64,000 nt of DNA from the NCBI RefSeq assembly GCF_050434925.1, contig NZ_JBNDJK010000001.1:4960001-5024000 (forward strand), written 5' to 3'. Each line of letters begins with the position of its first letter. Position 1 is the first letter of the stretch. Shown here piece after piece: positions 24,180 through 33,030 of this stretch. The notes under the pieces were generated by a model. That model was not told the origin of the DNA. It did no database searches and saw nothing but the letters and a program-made list of their open reading frames with translations. This DNA is from Inquilinus ginsengisoli_B (GTDB lineage: Bacteria; Pseudomonadota; Alphaproteobacteria; DSM-16000; Inquilinaceae). The translations under genes were made by a program, and so were the position numbers.

Positions 24180-25100
24180 GTGACCACCGATGTCCGCCTG
24201 CGCCCGATGGCCGACTCCGAGCTCGCCACCTTTGCCGCCACCGCCACCGACCCGGCCCATGCCGAGGCGGTGCGTCGCTACGTCGACGACCTGCTGGCCA
24301 AGGGCGCGATGCGCCGGGACTGGTGCTTCCTGGCGGAATGGAATGGGGCTCCCATCGCCCGCATCGCCTTCTGGACCCTGCCCGGGGCGACGATCCCCAG
24401 AGACATCGTCCTGTTCGACCTGCCCTGGTCGGCGCCGGAGGCCGAGGCTTTCGGCGCTTCCATGCTGCGGCGCGTGGTCGACCGGGCGCGGTCGCTCGGC
24501 GCCCAGGCGCTCGGCCATGTGCTCGACACGCCGCTGCAGGCGTCGCAATGGCAGGCCGAGCCGGAGCGGCGCCGCGCGCTGCTGGCCGCCAGCGGCTTCG
24601 AGATCCGCCGCGAGACGGTCCGGTTCGAGCTCGACCCCGGCACGCCCGTGCCGCCGCCGGCCGACGGACTGGTCTTCCGCTCGATGGCCGAGGTCGGCGA
24701 GGCGGCGTTCCGCGCCGCGTCGGAGCGGGTCACGGAAGGCACGCTCGACCGCCGCATCGGCGACGAGGACATCTTCGCCGACATGCAGGGGCTGGAGCAC
24801 GAGCCGGGCTGGTGGGAGCTGGCCTATGCGCCGGACGGCTCCCTGGTCGGGCTGGTGATGCCGGCGCTGGCGCCCAGCATGGCGACGATCGGCTATGTCG
24901 GCGTGGTGCCGGAGCGGCGGGGGCGGGGCCATGTCCATGCGCTGCTGGCGCGCGGTACGGCGACGCTGGCCCGCATCGGCCGCTGGCCGGTCAAGGCCGA
25001 TGCCGACACCCGCAACACGCCGATGGCCGACGCCTTCCGCCGGGCCGGCTGGCGCGAATTCGCCATCCGCACCGAGTTCGAGCGGCCGCTGGCGGGTTGA
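24180..25100 (+). CDS. GNAT-family N-acetyltransferase
   Basis: 306 residues with a GTG start (24180) 7 bases after the VOC gene. The C-terminal GNAT half has ATIGYVGVVPERRGRGHVHALLARG (acetyl-CoA loop R-x-x-G-R-G, quoted in part, about 238-262) and NTPMADAFRRAGWREF. The N-terminal half is a degenerate GNAT-like domain. Probable operon with the VOC gene. Substrate unknown. Confidence 0.85.
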   Translation: MTTDVRLRPMADSELATFAATATDPAHAEAVRRYVDDLLAKGAMRRDWCFLAEWNGAPIARIAFWTLPGATIPRDIVLFDLPWSAPEAEAFGASMLRRVVDRARSLGAQALGHVLDTPLQASQWQAEPERRRALLAASGFEIRRETVRFELDPGTPVPPPADGLVFRSMAEVGEAAFRAASERVTEGTLDRRIGDEDIFADMQGLEHEPGWWELAYAPDGSLVGLVMPALAPSMATIGYVGVVPERRGRGHVHALLARGTATLARIGRWPVKADADTRNTPMADAFRRAGWREFAIRTEFERPLAG

Positions 25101-25106
25101 CGCCCT

Positions 25107-26693
25107 TCAGTTCAGGGGTTGCGGTTCGGCCACCCCGGCGGCGCTCCTCTCATAGGGGCACAGCTGGTTCAGGGCGATGCCGGCCTCCGCCTCCGGGAAG
25201 CATGCGTCGCCATACCGGCCCGCCTCGATCGGCAGGAACTGCCCCCCGCAATTCTGGGGCGCGACGGTGTCGGGCAATCCGCTGACATCGCAGATCAGGG
25301 CGCCGCCGAACTTCACGCCGGTCAGGTTGGCGCCGTCGAACTTCGCATCGGTCAGGTTGGCGCCGCGGAAATCCGCATTGGTCAGGTCGCTGTTCTCGAA
25401 GGTCGCGCCGGTCAGGTCGGCACGGACGAAGATCGCCCCACGCAGATCGATCCGGTCGAACCGGGCCGACCGGAAGAAGCCGTCCGAGAAATCGGCCTCG
25501 GAGAAATCGGATCGGCGCGTCTCGCTGCGGCCAGAGCCGGGGACCGAGAAGTTGGCCCTCGGGCCGCAGGCGGCGTTGAACCTGGCGTTCACCCCCTTGG
25601 CGCCCAGCAACGTCGCCCGGCTGAGGGTGGCATGCCGGAAATCCGCCCCGCCGAGCTGCGAATCATCGAGCCGGGCTTCGTTCAGCATCGCGCACCAGAA
25701 ATCCGCCCCCTGGGCGTCGGCGGTGACGATCTGGGCTCGGCCCAGCTGCGTCCGCAGATACGGCCGCCGGGGCAGGTTGGGGGAGGCGAGGTTCTGGTCG
25801 GGCGCGAAATCGGCGCCTGTGAGCGAGGCGTTGGCGAAGCTCGCCCGCGTCAGGTTCGAGCCGCCGAAATCGGCCTTGTCCAGGCTCGCCTGGTAGAAGT
25901 TCGCCAGATACAGCTCGGAGGCCGAGAGATCCGACCCCCGCAGGTCGGACCGGACAAGCTGGGCATAGGCCATCGAGGCGCCGCGGAAATACCCGTCCGA
26001 CAGGTTGAGGGGCACCTCCTGCGTGTAGGATTCGCATTTGCGCCGGGCGATGACGGACAGAGCGGCCTGGGTGTCCGCGCCGATCGTCGCCTCCTGCAAG
26101 GCCTCCTCCCGCGCCCTGCGGCCCGCATCCGCATCTGACGCCGTCGGCGCGAGATGGGAGGAAACGACGGCATGGGCGGCGATGGCGTCCAGCGCCACCC
26201 GGTACAGCTGGTCCTGGGCGGAGCGGGCAGGGGAGGCCGCGTCGGGCGCGGTTCCGCCGGCGGACAGGGGACGCTGGTTGCCGTCGGGGCACAGCTCGTC
26301 CGGGCGAGGGCCGCCCATCAGCTGCGCCAGCGCATGAACGCCGATCAGCCTGGTGGAGATGTTGAAGCTCGCCAGGGCTTCGAAGCCGTGGCTGTATTGC
26401 TCCTGGCGGTTCTTCGCGGCGCTCTCGCGCGCGGCCCGGGCCACCTGATCGAGGGTGTAGAGCGCAGCGACGACCAGGATCGGGATGATCAGCAGCTGCC
26501 CGATGTTGCGGCGGTACCGATCCGAATCCTTGCTCCGCTCCTTGCGCGATTCGTATTTGTGCCGCGCCGTCAGCAGCACCGGGCCCAGCGCCCAGACAAT
26601 CAACGCCAGAAGGACCGTGGCCCCGGTCAGTGCGATGGTCAAATTCGGGCGGCTGCCCAGGTAGGTCTCGGCGCCGGCGAGCCAATTCATCAT
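25107..26693 (-). CDS. Pentapeptide-repeat membrane protein
   Basis: 528 residues from the MM start at 26693, which has AGGAGG 5 bases upstream; a TTG-initiated extension to 26819 is rejected. Two membrane helices (about 18-42 and 62-82) precede a helical linker (about 90-230). Pentapeptide repeats of the A(D/N)LxX type run from about 240 to 490, forming a right-handed quadrilateral beta-helix. An insert with paired Cys residues (FWCAMLNE, FNAACGPRANF) interrupts them. Similar proteins include gyrase-protecting Qnr types, but the membrane anchor argues for a different role, which is unknown. Confidence 0.87.
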   Translation of the reverse strand: MMNWLAGAETYLGSRPNLTIALTGATVLLALIVWALGPVLLTARHKYESRKERSKDSDRYRRNIGQLLIIPILVVAALYTLDQVARAARESAAKNRQEQYSHGFEALASFNISTRLIGVHALAQLMGGPRPDELCPDGNQRPLSAGGTAPDAASPARSAQDQLYRVALDAIAAHAVVSSHLAPTASDADAGRRAREEALQEATIGADTQAALSVIARRKCESYTQEVPLNLSDGYFRGASMAYAQLVRSDLRGSDLSASELYLANFYQASLDKADFGGSNLTRASFANASLTGADFAPDQNLASPNLPRRPYLRTQLGRAQIVTADAQGADFWCAMLNEARLDDSQLGGADFRHATLSRATLLGAKGVNARFNAACGPRANFSVPGSGRSETRRSDFSEADFSDGFFRSARFDRIDLRGAIFVRADLTGATFENSDLTNADFRGANLTDAKFDGANLTGVKFGGALICDVSGLPDTVAPQNCGGQFLPIEAGRYGDACFPEAEAGIALNQLCPYERSAAGVAEPQPLN

Positions 26694-27075
26694 GAGAACC
26701 TCCTGGGTCCGACCGGAAACCGGTGGCGGGCGGCCGTCCGATCGGGGGCGGCAGAAGCAGCGAGAGCAGAAATGGTTTGCTGGAGATTCCGGGACATGAT
26801 CGTTATTCGTGCGGAACAATACTCGTCAACGAGGTTCAGAAGACTACAGAAAATCCATATTTCGGGCTCCGGATCGTTGGTGAAGGGCCTCGGATTCCCA
26901 ATGCAGCTCGTGTCAGTGGGCGCGTAAGGCGGCAGGCTTATTGTATAGCATGGTTGTCCGTCCTTGTGTCTGGAAAGAAAATTTCCATCGAAAGGAAGTA
27001 AATTACAACATATTCGGGTTGAAAACTTGGCGCCTGGCCAGCCGTCGAGGTTTTGTCCTGTCGGAGTCCTGGCCC
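26694..27075. other. Intergenic region without a recognisable gene
   Basis: A 382-base gap with visibly lower GC than its surroundings (AT-rich around 26800-27030). Short open frames here show no family features or good start signals. It should hold the promoter of the pentapeptide gene, but no convincing -35/-10 pair or terminator was identified. Confidence 0.5.
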
Positions 27076-27875
27076 TTAGGAGCGGGCCGTTGCTGTTTTG
27101 CGGCCGCGCAGCGCCAGCGTGCCGGCGTTCCACAGCACGCAGGCGGCCAGGCCCAGCCCCAGCGCCGCGGCGGAGCCGAGCGGCGGGGCGGCCAGGTGCA
27201 GCAGCGCCAGCGCCGGGATGTATCCGACCATGCCGATCAGGGCGTTGGCGAACACCGCCGCGGTGGCCGGGCCGCCGATCCGGGGATGCAGCAGCAGGGC
27301 CAGGCTGCCGGTGACCACCGGGGCCAGGGCAGCGAAGCCGGCCGCCGCCGGCCCCAGGGCGCGGCCGATCAGCAGTACCGCGGCGATCAGGCCGGTGACG
27401 GCGGCCGCCCGCGCCGGGATGTCCAGCGCCGGCCGGCGGCCCGCACCGGCGGTGTCGCCGCCAGGCGCCGCAGCGCGATCGGCAGGCAGGCGGCGAAGAC
27501 GATCAGGTTCAGCGCTACGGCGCCGGGCAGCGTCCAATCGACCCGGGAGACCGCGGCCGCCGTGGCGGCCCAGCCCAGCAGCCCCAGGGGCAGACTGATG
27601 GCGAGGCTGCGTGAGCGGGCCAGCAGCGAATACAGCGTCAGGAACACCCCGGTCGCGGTGTTGACCGCCAGGCTGGCCACGGCGCTGCCGGCGATGAAGG
27701 CGGAATCGTGCTCCATCGCCAGGAAGACATAGGCCGGGCCGACCGAGATCGGCAGCGTCGCGATCATCGCCCCGAGCACCGGCCCGCTGCGCTCGACCAG
27801 CAGCGAGGCGGCGACCACGATCCCGGCGGCCAGCGCCGGCTTGGCGACGAACAGGAGCCAGAAAGCGTCGATCAC
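27076..27875 (-). pseudogene. Frameshifted multi-span membrane protein gene
   Basis: Two overlapping frames encode the halves of one roughly 265-residue membrane protein. The first runs from a GTG at 27875 (GGAG upstream; MIDAFWLLFVAKPALAAGIV) and stays hydrophobic to about ALRRLAATPPVRAAGRR before ending at 27387. The second continues with PALDIPARAAAVTGLIAAVL to 27076. The join lies near 27425-27445 in a GC-rich run and needs one missing base (or two extra). No slippery heptamer is visible, so a mutation or sequencing error is more likely than programmed frameshifting. Family not recognised. Confidence 0.7.
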
Positions 27876-28021
27876 GGCGAGTCTCCGGGCGGCGGGGCCG
27901 TGTCCCTTGCTAGACCATCCGGCGCCGCCGCTGTCCTGACGCTTTGTCTGGCCAGTCCTGCGCGAGATTCGACCGCAAGAACCGGGTGGCGGCCCTTCCG
28001 CATCTCGGCGAGAACGGCGGC

Positions 28022-28978
28022 ATGAGCATCGCCAAACCCGCAGCCCCGCCCGCGATGGGATTCGCAGACTGGCTGCTGCTGATTGCCCTGTCGCTGGTCT
28101 GGGGCGGATCGTTCTTCTTCTCCAAGGTGGCGGTGGCCGAGCTGCCGCCGCTGACAATCGTCCTCGCCCGGGTCGGGCTCGCGGCCCTCGCTCTCCTGCC
28201 GGTGCTGTGGCTGTTCGGCCAGGCTCTGCCGCGCGACCGCGGCATCTGGGCCGCCTTCTTCGGCATGGGGATCCTGAACAACCTGATCCCATTCTGCCTG
28301 ATCGTCTGGGGCCAGACCCGGATCGGCAGCGGCCTCGCCGCCATCCTCAACGCCACCACGCCCTTGTTCACCGTGCTGGTCGCGCATGTCCTGACCGCCG
28401 ACGAGAAGCTGACGCCGAAGCGGCTGGCCGGGGTGCTGCTCGGCCTCGCCGGCGTCGTGGTGCTGATCGGCCCGCAGGTGCTGGGCGGGCTGGGCGGCGA
28501 GGTGACGGCGCAGATCGCGATCCTGGGCGCCGCCTTATCCTACGCCTTCGCCGGCATCTTCGGCCGCCGCTTCCGTGGCCTGCCGCCGATGGTGACCGCC
28601 ACCGGACAGGTCAGCGCCACCAGCCTGATGATGCTGCCGATCGTCTGCCTGGTCGACCGGCCCTGGTCGCTGCCGATGCCGAGCGGGACGACGCTGCTGT
28701 CGCTGGCCGGGCTGGCCCTGCTCAGCACGTCGCTGGCCTATGTCCTCTACTTCAAGCTGCTGGCCCGGGTCGGCGCCACCAACACCGTGCTGGTGACGCT
28801 GCTGATTCCGCCCAGCGCCATGCTGCTCGGCCACCTGGTGCTGGGCGAGGTCCTGTCCGGCCGTGCCTGGATGGGCATGGCGCTGATCGCGCTCGGCCTG
28901 GTCGCGCTCGACGGAAGGCTGTTCGCGAGGTTGCGGAGGGCGATTGACCGATCGTTCGGTCAGGCCACCTCGTCGTAA
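28022..28978 (+). CDS. EamA/DMT-family transporter
   Basis: 318 residues with ten predicted membrane segments in two EamA repeats (SLVWGGSFFFSKVAVAELPP near the N-terminus). It is the third EamA protein in the window but has no adjacent regulator. Its 3' end overlaps the convergent aroA gene by 19 bases. Substrate unknown. Confidence 0.88.
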   Translation: MSIAKPAAPPAMGFADWLLLIALSLVWGGSFFFSKVAVAELPPLTIVLARVGLAALALLPVLWLFGQALPRDRGIWAAFFGMGILNNLIPFCLIVWGQTRIGSGLAAILNATTPLFTVLVAHVLTADEKLTPKRLAGVLLGLAGVVVLIGPQVLGGLGGEVTAQIAILGAALSYAFAGIFGRRFRGLPPMVTATGQVSATSLMMLPIVCLVDRPWSLPMPSGTTLLSLAGLALLSTSLAYVLYFKLLARVGATNTVLVTLLIPPSAMLLGHLVLGEVLSGRAWMGMALIALGLVALDGRLFARLRRAIDRSFGQATSS

Positions 28979-30249
28979 GTCACGCCGAGCGAGGCCAAGG
29001 CATCCCAGTAGCCGGGATAGGTCTTGGCCACGCAGCCGGGGTCGAGAATGGTGATGCCGCCGATCTTCAGCCCAGCCAAGGCGAAGCTCATGGCGATGCG
29101 ATGGTCGGCATAGGTCTCGATCCGGGTCGGCAGCACCTGGCCGGCCAAGGCGGGGTCGGAGGCGACGATCAGGTCGTCGCCGTCCTCGCGGCCCAGGCCG
29201 GGGCGAATGCGCGACAGCTCGGTCGCCAGCGCGGCGACCCGGTCGCATTCCTTGACCCGGAGGTTGGCGATGCCGGTGAAGCGTACCGGTGTCGCGTTGA
29301 ACGCCGCCAGCACCGCCAGGGTCGGCACCGCGTCCTGCATCTGCGACCCGTCGATCACCGCCGGCAGGTGCGGGAACCGCGCGATCAGCGCCTGCGCCTT
29401 GGCGTCCGGCTGAGTGAAAGCCGGCACGCCCAGGTCGATGGCGCCGCCGGTCAGCACCTCGGCGCCCCACAGATAGGTCGCGGCCGAGGCGTCGGGCTCG
29501 ACCACATGGTCGGCGGCGCGGTAGCCGGTCGGCTGCACCCGCCAGGTCGCCTCGTCGACCTGCTCGACCTCGGCGCCGAAGGCGCGCATCGCCGCCACCG
29601 TCAGGTCGACATAGCCGCGGGCGCCGATCTCGCTGCCGGTCAGCGCCACCTCGACCGGTCCGGTGCCGCAGGCGGCGGCCATCAGCAGGGCGGAGATGTA
29701 CTGGCTGGACAGGCCGCCATCGATCTCGACCCGGCCGGGAGCGAAGGGACCGTGGCCGCGCACCGTGACCGGCGGATACCCGTTGGTGTCGGTGATGTCG
29801 ATGCCGAGCGAGCGCAGGGCCTGCACCAGCGGGCCGATCGGCCGCTTGCGCATATGCGCGTCGCCATCGACCACCACGGTGCCGTCGACCATGGTCACGG
29901 CGGCGGTCAGGAAGCGCGTGGCGGTGCCGGCATTGCCCAGGAACAGCGGCCCGGACGGCGCCAGCAGCCGGCCGGTGCCGGTGACCACGAAGCTGGTCTC
30001 GTCCGGCTCCGCGACCGTCACGCCCATGGCGCGCAGGGCCGCCGCCATCAGCTTGGTGTCGTCGCTCTTCAACGCCCCGGTCAGGCGGCTGGTGCCGCGG
30101 GCCAGCGCCGCCAGCAGCAGCACGCGGTTGGTGATCGACTTCGATCCCGGCGGGGTGACGCGGCCGGTCAGCGGCCGGCCCGGCGCCTTGATGGTCAAAC
30201 CGTTTGCGCGCGCATCCATGCCGGTCGTCCAACTTTCTCGGGTGATCAT
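28960..30249 (-). CDS. aroA: 3-phosphoshikimate 1-carboxyvinyltransferase (EPSP synthase)
   Basis: 429 residues. It transfers enolpyruvate from PEP to shikimate-3-phosphate, the sixth step of the shikimate pathway. Motifs visible are PPGSKSITNRVLLLAALA near the N-terminus, GNAGTATRFLTAA (PEP-binding loop), DGDAHMRKRPIGPLVQAL and ETYADHRIAMSFALAG. The Gly-Asn-Ala-Gly-Thr-Ala form of the loop is closer to class I-type enzymes. A second possible start at 30219 (MDARANG) has a comparable ribosome-binding context. Confidence 0.95.
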   Translation of the reverse strand: MITRESWTTGMDARANGLTIKAPGRPLTGRVTPPGSKSITNRVLLLAALARGTSRLTGALKSDDTKLMAAALRAMGVTVAEPDETSFVVTGTGRLLAPSGPLFLGNAGTATRFLTAAVTMVDGTVVVDGDAHMRKRPIGPLVQALRSLGIDITDTNGYPPVTVRGHGPFAPGRVEIDGGLSSQYISALLMAAACGTGPVEVALTGSEIGARGYVDLTVAAMRAFGAEVEQVDEATWRVQPTGYRAADHVVEPDASAATYLWGAEVLTGGAIDLGVPAFTQPDAKAQALIARFPHLPAVIDGSQMQDAVPTLAVLAAFNATPVRFTGIANLRVKECDRVAALATELSRIRPGLGREDGDDLIVASDPALAGQVLPTRIETYADHRIAMSFALAGLKIGGITILDPGCVAKTYPGYWDALASLGVTYDEVA

Positions 30250-30292
30250 CCTGTCCTAGCGGTCCCCGCGGCCTTCAACCAGCGCGATCGGC

Positions 30293-30637
30293 TCATTCGA
30301 GCCATTCGGTGATGAAGGTGCCGTTCTCGTGGATGTCGATGGTCTGCAGCGGCCCGGGGCCGGGATTGGTGAATTTGTGCGGCGTGTTCGGCGGCACCAC
30401 CACGATCTGCCCGGCCTCGGCCAGGATCTCCCGGTTGCCCAAAGTGAACAGGGCGCGGCCGGCGCGGATGATGAAGGTCTCGGGATAGGGATGGCGGTGC
30501 AGCTTCGGCCCGCCGCCGGGCTCGGCCCGGTCGAAGAAGATCACCGAGACGCCGGCGCCGTGCCTGCCGAGCTGGATCTCGCCGTGCCAGCGCTCGGGAT
30601 CCTCGGCCCAGGCTTGGCGATCGATGACGGGCTTCAT
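30293..30637 (-). CDS. Cupin-domain protein
   Basis: 114 residues, a single cupin barrel. Motif 1 is HRHPYPETFIIRAGRALFTLG (quoted in part) and motif 2 is PPNTPHKFTNPG. The start at 30637 is chosen because GGGAGACCGCC precedes it; the longer frame to 30802 runs through the transposase remnant. Substrate unknown. Downstream of it is aroA on the same strand, 43 bases away. Confidence 0.85.
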   Translation of the reverse strand: MKPVIDRQAWAEDPERWHGEIQLGRHGAGVSVIFFDRAEPGGGPKLHRHPYPETFIIRAGRALFTLGNREILAEAGQIVVVPPNTPHKFTNPGPGPLQTIDIHENGTFITEWLE

Positions 30638-30667
30638 GGCGGTCTCCCTTCGTGTATTCATTGCGTC

Positions 30668-30790
30668 GCCGACGCCACCTCGATCACCGTCGAGATCGTC
30701 CGCAAATTCGCCGACCAGAGCGGCTTTGCGGTCCGTCCGCGACGAGCGCACCTTCGCCTGGATCAACCGAAACCGCGGGCTCGCGAAACT
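30668..30790 (+). pseudogene. IS5-type transposase C-terminal fragment
   Basis: Two frames together spell the end of an IS5/IS427-type DDE transposase: EIVRKFADQSGFAVRPRR (30671-30742 frame) then ERTFAWINRNRGLAK (from 30744). In intact relatives these are joined as PRR-W-V-V-E-R-T-F-A-W, so a short deletion or frameshift lies at about 30740. No start, no catalytic Asp residues and no terminal inverted repeats are left. It marks the edge of a lower-GC islet. Confidence 0.72.
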
Positions 30791-30873
30791 TTCATTGCCC
30801 ACGTGGCGGCTGGCCGTTAGTTGCCATGTGGTCGGACATCGGCATGATCACGCAGATTTCGCCAACTCAGCAA

Positions 30874-31809
30874 TTATCCTTGTGAGCTCCACGTCAGGAA
30901 GGTCTCTGGTTTGACACCATCCGTCCGCGCCTTCTCGATAAGCGGCTTGAGGGTGTCTTTGACGAATTCTTCCATTGTCGTGCGCAGCGCAGGACGATCA
31001 TCGTCAAATTTTACACGACCATCGTTAACAGCAGCATAGGTGTGGTTATCGTAGATCCACCGATCGAGAGTTCCGAACCTCTCTCGGAATATCGTCTCGA
31101 CCCGCCGATCGCTCCTATCGATGAAGCGATAGTGCACCTCTCTACCGAGTGTCCGGCCGATGATCGTGGCGATCTCGGCCATCGTGTAATCGATGCCCAG
31201 TTGCTTTACGGATCGGTGCCGGTCAGTCGGCGTGTCGAACTCTTTCGCCGCGACATCCACGATATCCTGAATGGCCACCCACGGAGCTTTGACGTTGGGG
31301 GCAAGCGACCAGCCGATCTTATCGTACTTCGCGATCGAGTCGGCCCACCTAGACAGGTCCTCCATGAACCAGCCACCCTGCAGGCGCACCAAATTGATGT
31401 CGCGTAGTCGGTTGAGGATCTGATCCAGGATATGGAAGCCCTGGAAATGGCCGGTGTTTCCGCTGACCTCGGATCCCATTCCGGTCAGGCTCACGGCCAA
31501 TTTCACCGGGGAATCCCGAAGTGCGTCGAAAAACCGAAGCGCTACCGTAGGGTAATGCCCATGAAGGTCCTCCCCCTCCCAAATCGTTTTCACCATTAGG
31601 AACGCAGCGTCAGCGTCTTCGAAGAACGTGGCAAGCTCACCAGCACCTGTGTCGAAGCTGCCAAGGAACGGTTCTGCTCCTTTCGCGACAAGTGCATCGA
31701 GGGCGGGTCCTCCTCTTGAAAGAGCTTTGACTGCATGGCCTTTGGCCAAGAGGTTCTCTGTAAGTTTGGCACCGATCCTGCCGGTCGCGCCAACCACGGC
31801 AATACGCAT
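30874..31809 (-). CDS. NmrA-like NAD(P)-binding protein
   Basis: 311 residues. An N-terminal Rossmann motif (MRIAVVGATGRIGAKLTENLL, quoted in part, GxxGxxG type) and the atypical SDR/NmrA layout lacking a YxxxK catalytic pair. VKLAVSLTGMGSEVSGNTGHFQG and WVAIQDIVDVAAKEF (first quoted in part) resemble NAD(P)H-sensing or quinone-reductase-like proteins. AGGAG supports the 31809 start. Codon use is noticeably less GC-rich than in the rest of the window. It is divergent from the AraC-type regulator at 31882. Confidence 0.85.
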   Translation of the reverse strand: MRIAVVGATGRIGAKLTENLLAKGHAVKALSRGGPALDALVAKGAEPFLGSFDTGAGELATFFEDADAAFLMVKTIWEGEDLHGHYPTVALRFFDALRDSPVKLAVSLTGMGSEVSGNTGHFQGFHILDQILNRLRDINLVRLQGGWFMEDLSRWADSIAKYDKIGWSLAPNVKAPWVAIQDIVDVAAKEFDTPTDRHRSVKQLGIDYTMAEIATIIGRTLGREVHYRFIDRSDRRVETIFRERFGTLDRWIYDNHTYAAVNDGRVKFDDDRPALRTTMEEFVKDTLKPLIEKARTDGVKPETFLTWSSQG

Positions 31810-31818
31810 GGCTAATCT

Positions 31819-31860
31819 CCTAAAGTTGCCGAGCCAATTCCTAAAGGATTGCTTGGCGAG
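31819..31860. promoter_or_regulatory. Divergent promoter region with imperfect inverted repeat
   Basis: Between the NmrA-like and AraC-like starts, GCCAATTCC and GGATTGCTTGGC flank TAAA, forming an imperfect dyad. It is the likely operator for the AraC-type regulator. Positional inference only; coordinates are approximate. Confidence 0.3.
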
Positions 31861-31881
31861 CAAAAGTGGAGATAATGCCAT

Positions 31882-32706
31882 ATGATCTCGAAATCGGGCC
31901 AACCTTCGAATAAGCCACCCTGCAGTACCGCTGTCGATCTCAGCCTCTCGCATGGGCCGGCGATGGCGATCAGGATGGACTTCGCCGACTATGAAGCCGA
32001 GGGGGCGCAGCACCAGCACCCGCAGGGTCAACTGATCCTGGCGCTCCATGGCGCGGTGACCTGCAGAGCGGAAAGTGGGGTCTGGATCGTTCCGCCCGAC
32101 TGCGGAGTCTGGATACCCGGTGGTGTTCCTCACAGCAATCAGGTCACGTCGAATGCTCGTCTGACATACCTGTTTGTCGAGCCCGGCGCGGCCATGCTTC
32201 CGGCTGAATGCTGCACGCTTTCGGTATCGCCGATGCTTCGGGAGATGATACACCGGGTAGCAGACCTATCAGAAAGTGATGCGCGCGACGCTCATGTCGA
32301 TCGGCTCGTGCGGGTCATGCTCGATGAGCTTGCGCTGATGCCGCGGGAGAGGCTGGAGCTACCTGTCTCTGATCATCCAAAGATCGCCCTGATCGGTGCG
32401 GCGCTTTTGGCAGACCCGAGCGACCGCCGAACCCTCGGCCAATGGGCTGAGCATGTCGCCATCAGTGAGCGATCGTTGAAGAGGCTTATGGTCCAAGAGA
32501 CAGGATTGAGCTTCGGCCGCTGGCGGCGTCAGCTACATCTAGTCATCGCGCTGCGGGAACTTGCTGGCGGTGCGACAGTCCAGCGGGTAGCAGGCGACTT
32601 AGGGTATGAATCCACGACGGCCTTCATCGTCATGTTCAAGAAGGCCCTCGGGACCACACCATCGCGTTACTTTGCCGATCGCCTGTTGAGCACGGAGTAC
32701 GCGTGA
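31882..32706 (+). CDS. AraC-family transcriptional regulator with cupin sensor
   Basis: 274 residues. The N-terminal cupin-like sensor (about 35-110, with HQHPQGQLILALHGAVTC and PPDCGVWIPGGVPH) is followed by the AraC double HTH at about 175-268 (LGQWAEHVAISERSLKRLM and VAGDLGYESTTAFIVMFKKALG, quoted in part, with the usual TTPSRYF ending). It probably regulates the divergent NmrA-like gene. Lower GC than neighbours, suggesting acquisition. Confidence 0.9.
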   Translation: MISKSGQPSNKPPCSTAVDLSLSHGPAMAIRMDFADYEAEGAQHQHPQGQLILALHGAVTCRAESGVWIVPPDCGVWIPGGVPHSNQVTSNARLTYLFVEPGAAMLPAECCTLSVSPMLREMIHRVADLSESDARDAHVDRLVRVMLDELALMPRERLELPVSDHPKIALIGAALLADPSDRRTLGQWAEHVAISERSLKRLMVQETGLSFGRWRRQLHLVIALRELAGGATVQRVAGDLGYESTTAFIVMFKKALGTTPSRYFADRLLSTEYA

Positions 32707-33030
32707 GACACTGCCTGCCGAACTCTCAGAGATTATCATCATACTAAGTTGGGTAAGCGTTCGGCAGGCCATCCGCCAAGAGCGTACCTCCGCCAAGGAG
32801 ATCAGTGTCAGCCGCGCCGTCACCGGCAGTTCGACCAGCTAGGCGAAGAAGCGTCGGTAGCATGACAGTTTCTTATAGGTCAAAGCCGGCGGAGGTGCGT
32901 TCGACCCCATATTGGCGACAACCGAAAACCCCAATATTGAGGCAATCGTGGTTCCCCGCAATCGTTAGCAATGCGGCCGATATCAAGCCGTGAATCGTTC
33001 TCATATTCTCCCCCTCCGTCGTTTCTCAGG
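32707..33030. other. Intergenic region, no recognisable gene
   Basis: 324 bases, lower GC than the core genome. It contains the 11-bp inverted repeat at 32713-32769 and otherwise only short open frames without family features. It may be the far edge of the islet that begins with the IS5 remnant at 30668. Confidence 0.5.
32713..32769. repeat. 11-bp inverted repeat with 35-base loop
   Basis: GCCTGCCGAAC (32713-32723) is the exact reverse complement of GTTCGGCAGGC (32759-32769). It begins 7 bases after the AraC-type gene. The AT-rich loop and lack of a T-run make an ordinary terminator unlikely. It could be a long hairpin, the ends of a tiny mobile element, or chance. Confidence 0.45.

Noticed and set aside
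27387..27537. Programmed ribosomal frameshift in the split membrane protein gene
   Set aside because: No slippery heptamer or obvious downstream pseudoknot was seen; a lost base in a GC-rich run is simpler.
28535..30232. 565-codon minus-strand frame overlapping aroA and the EamA gene
   Set aside because: Out of frame with aroA, whose motifs are complete, and antisense to the transporter.
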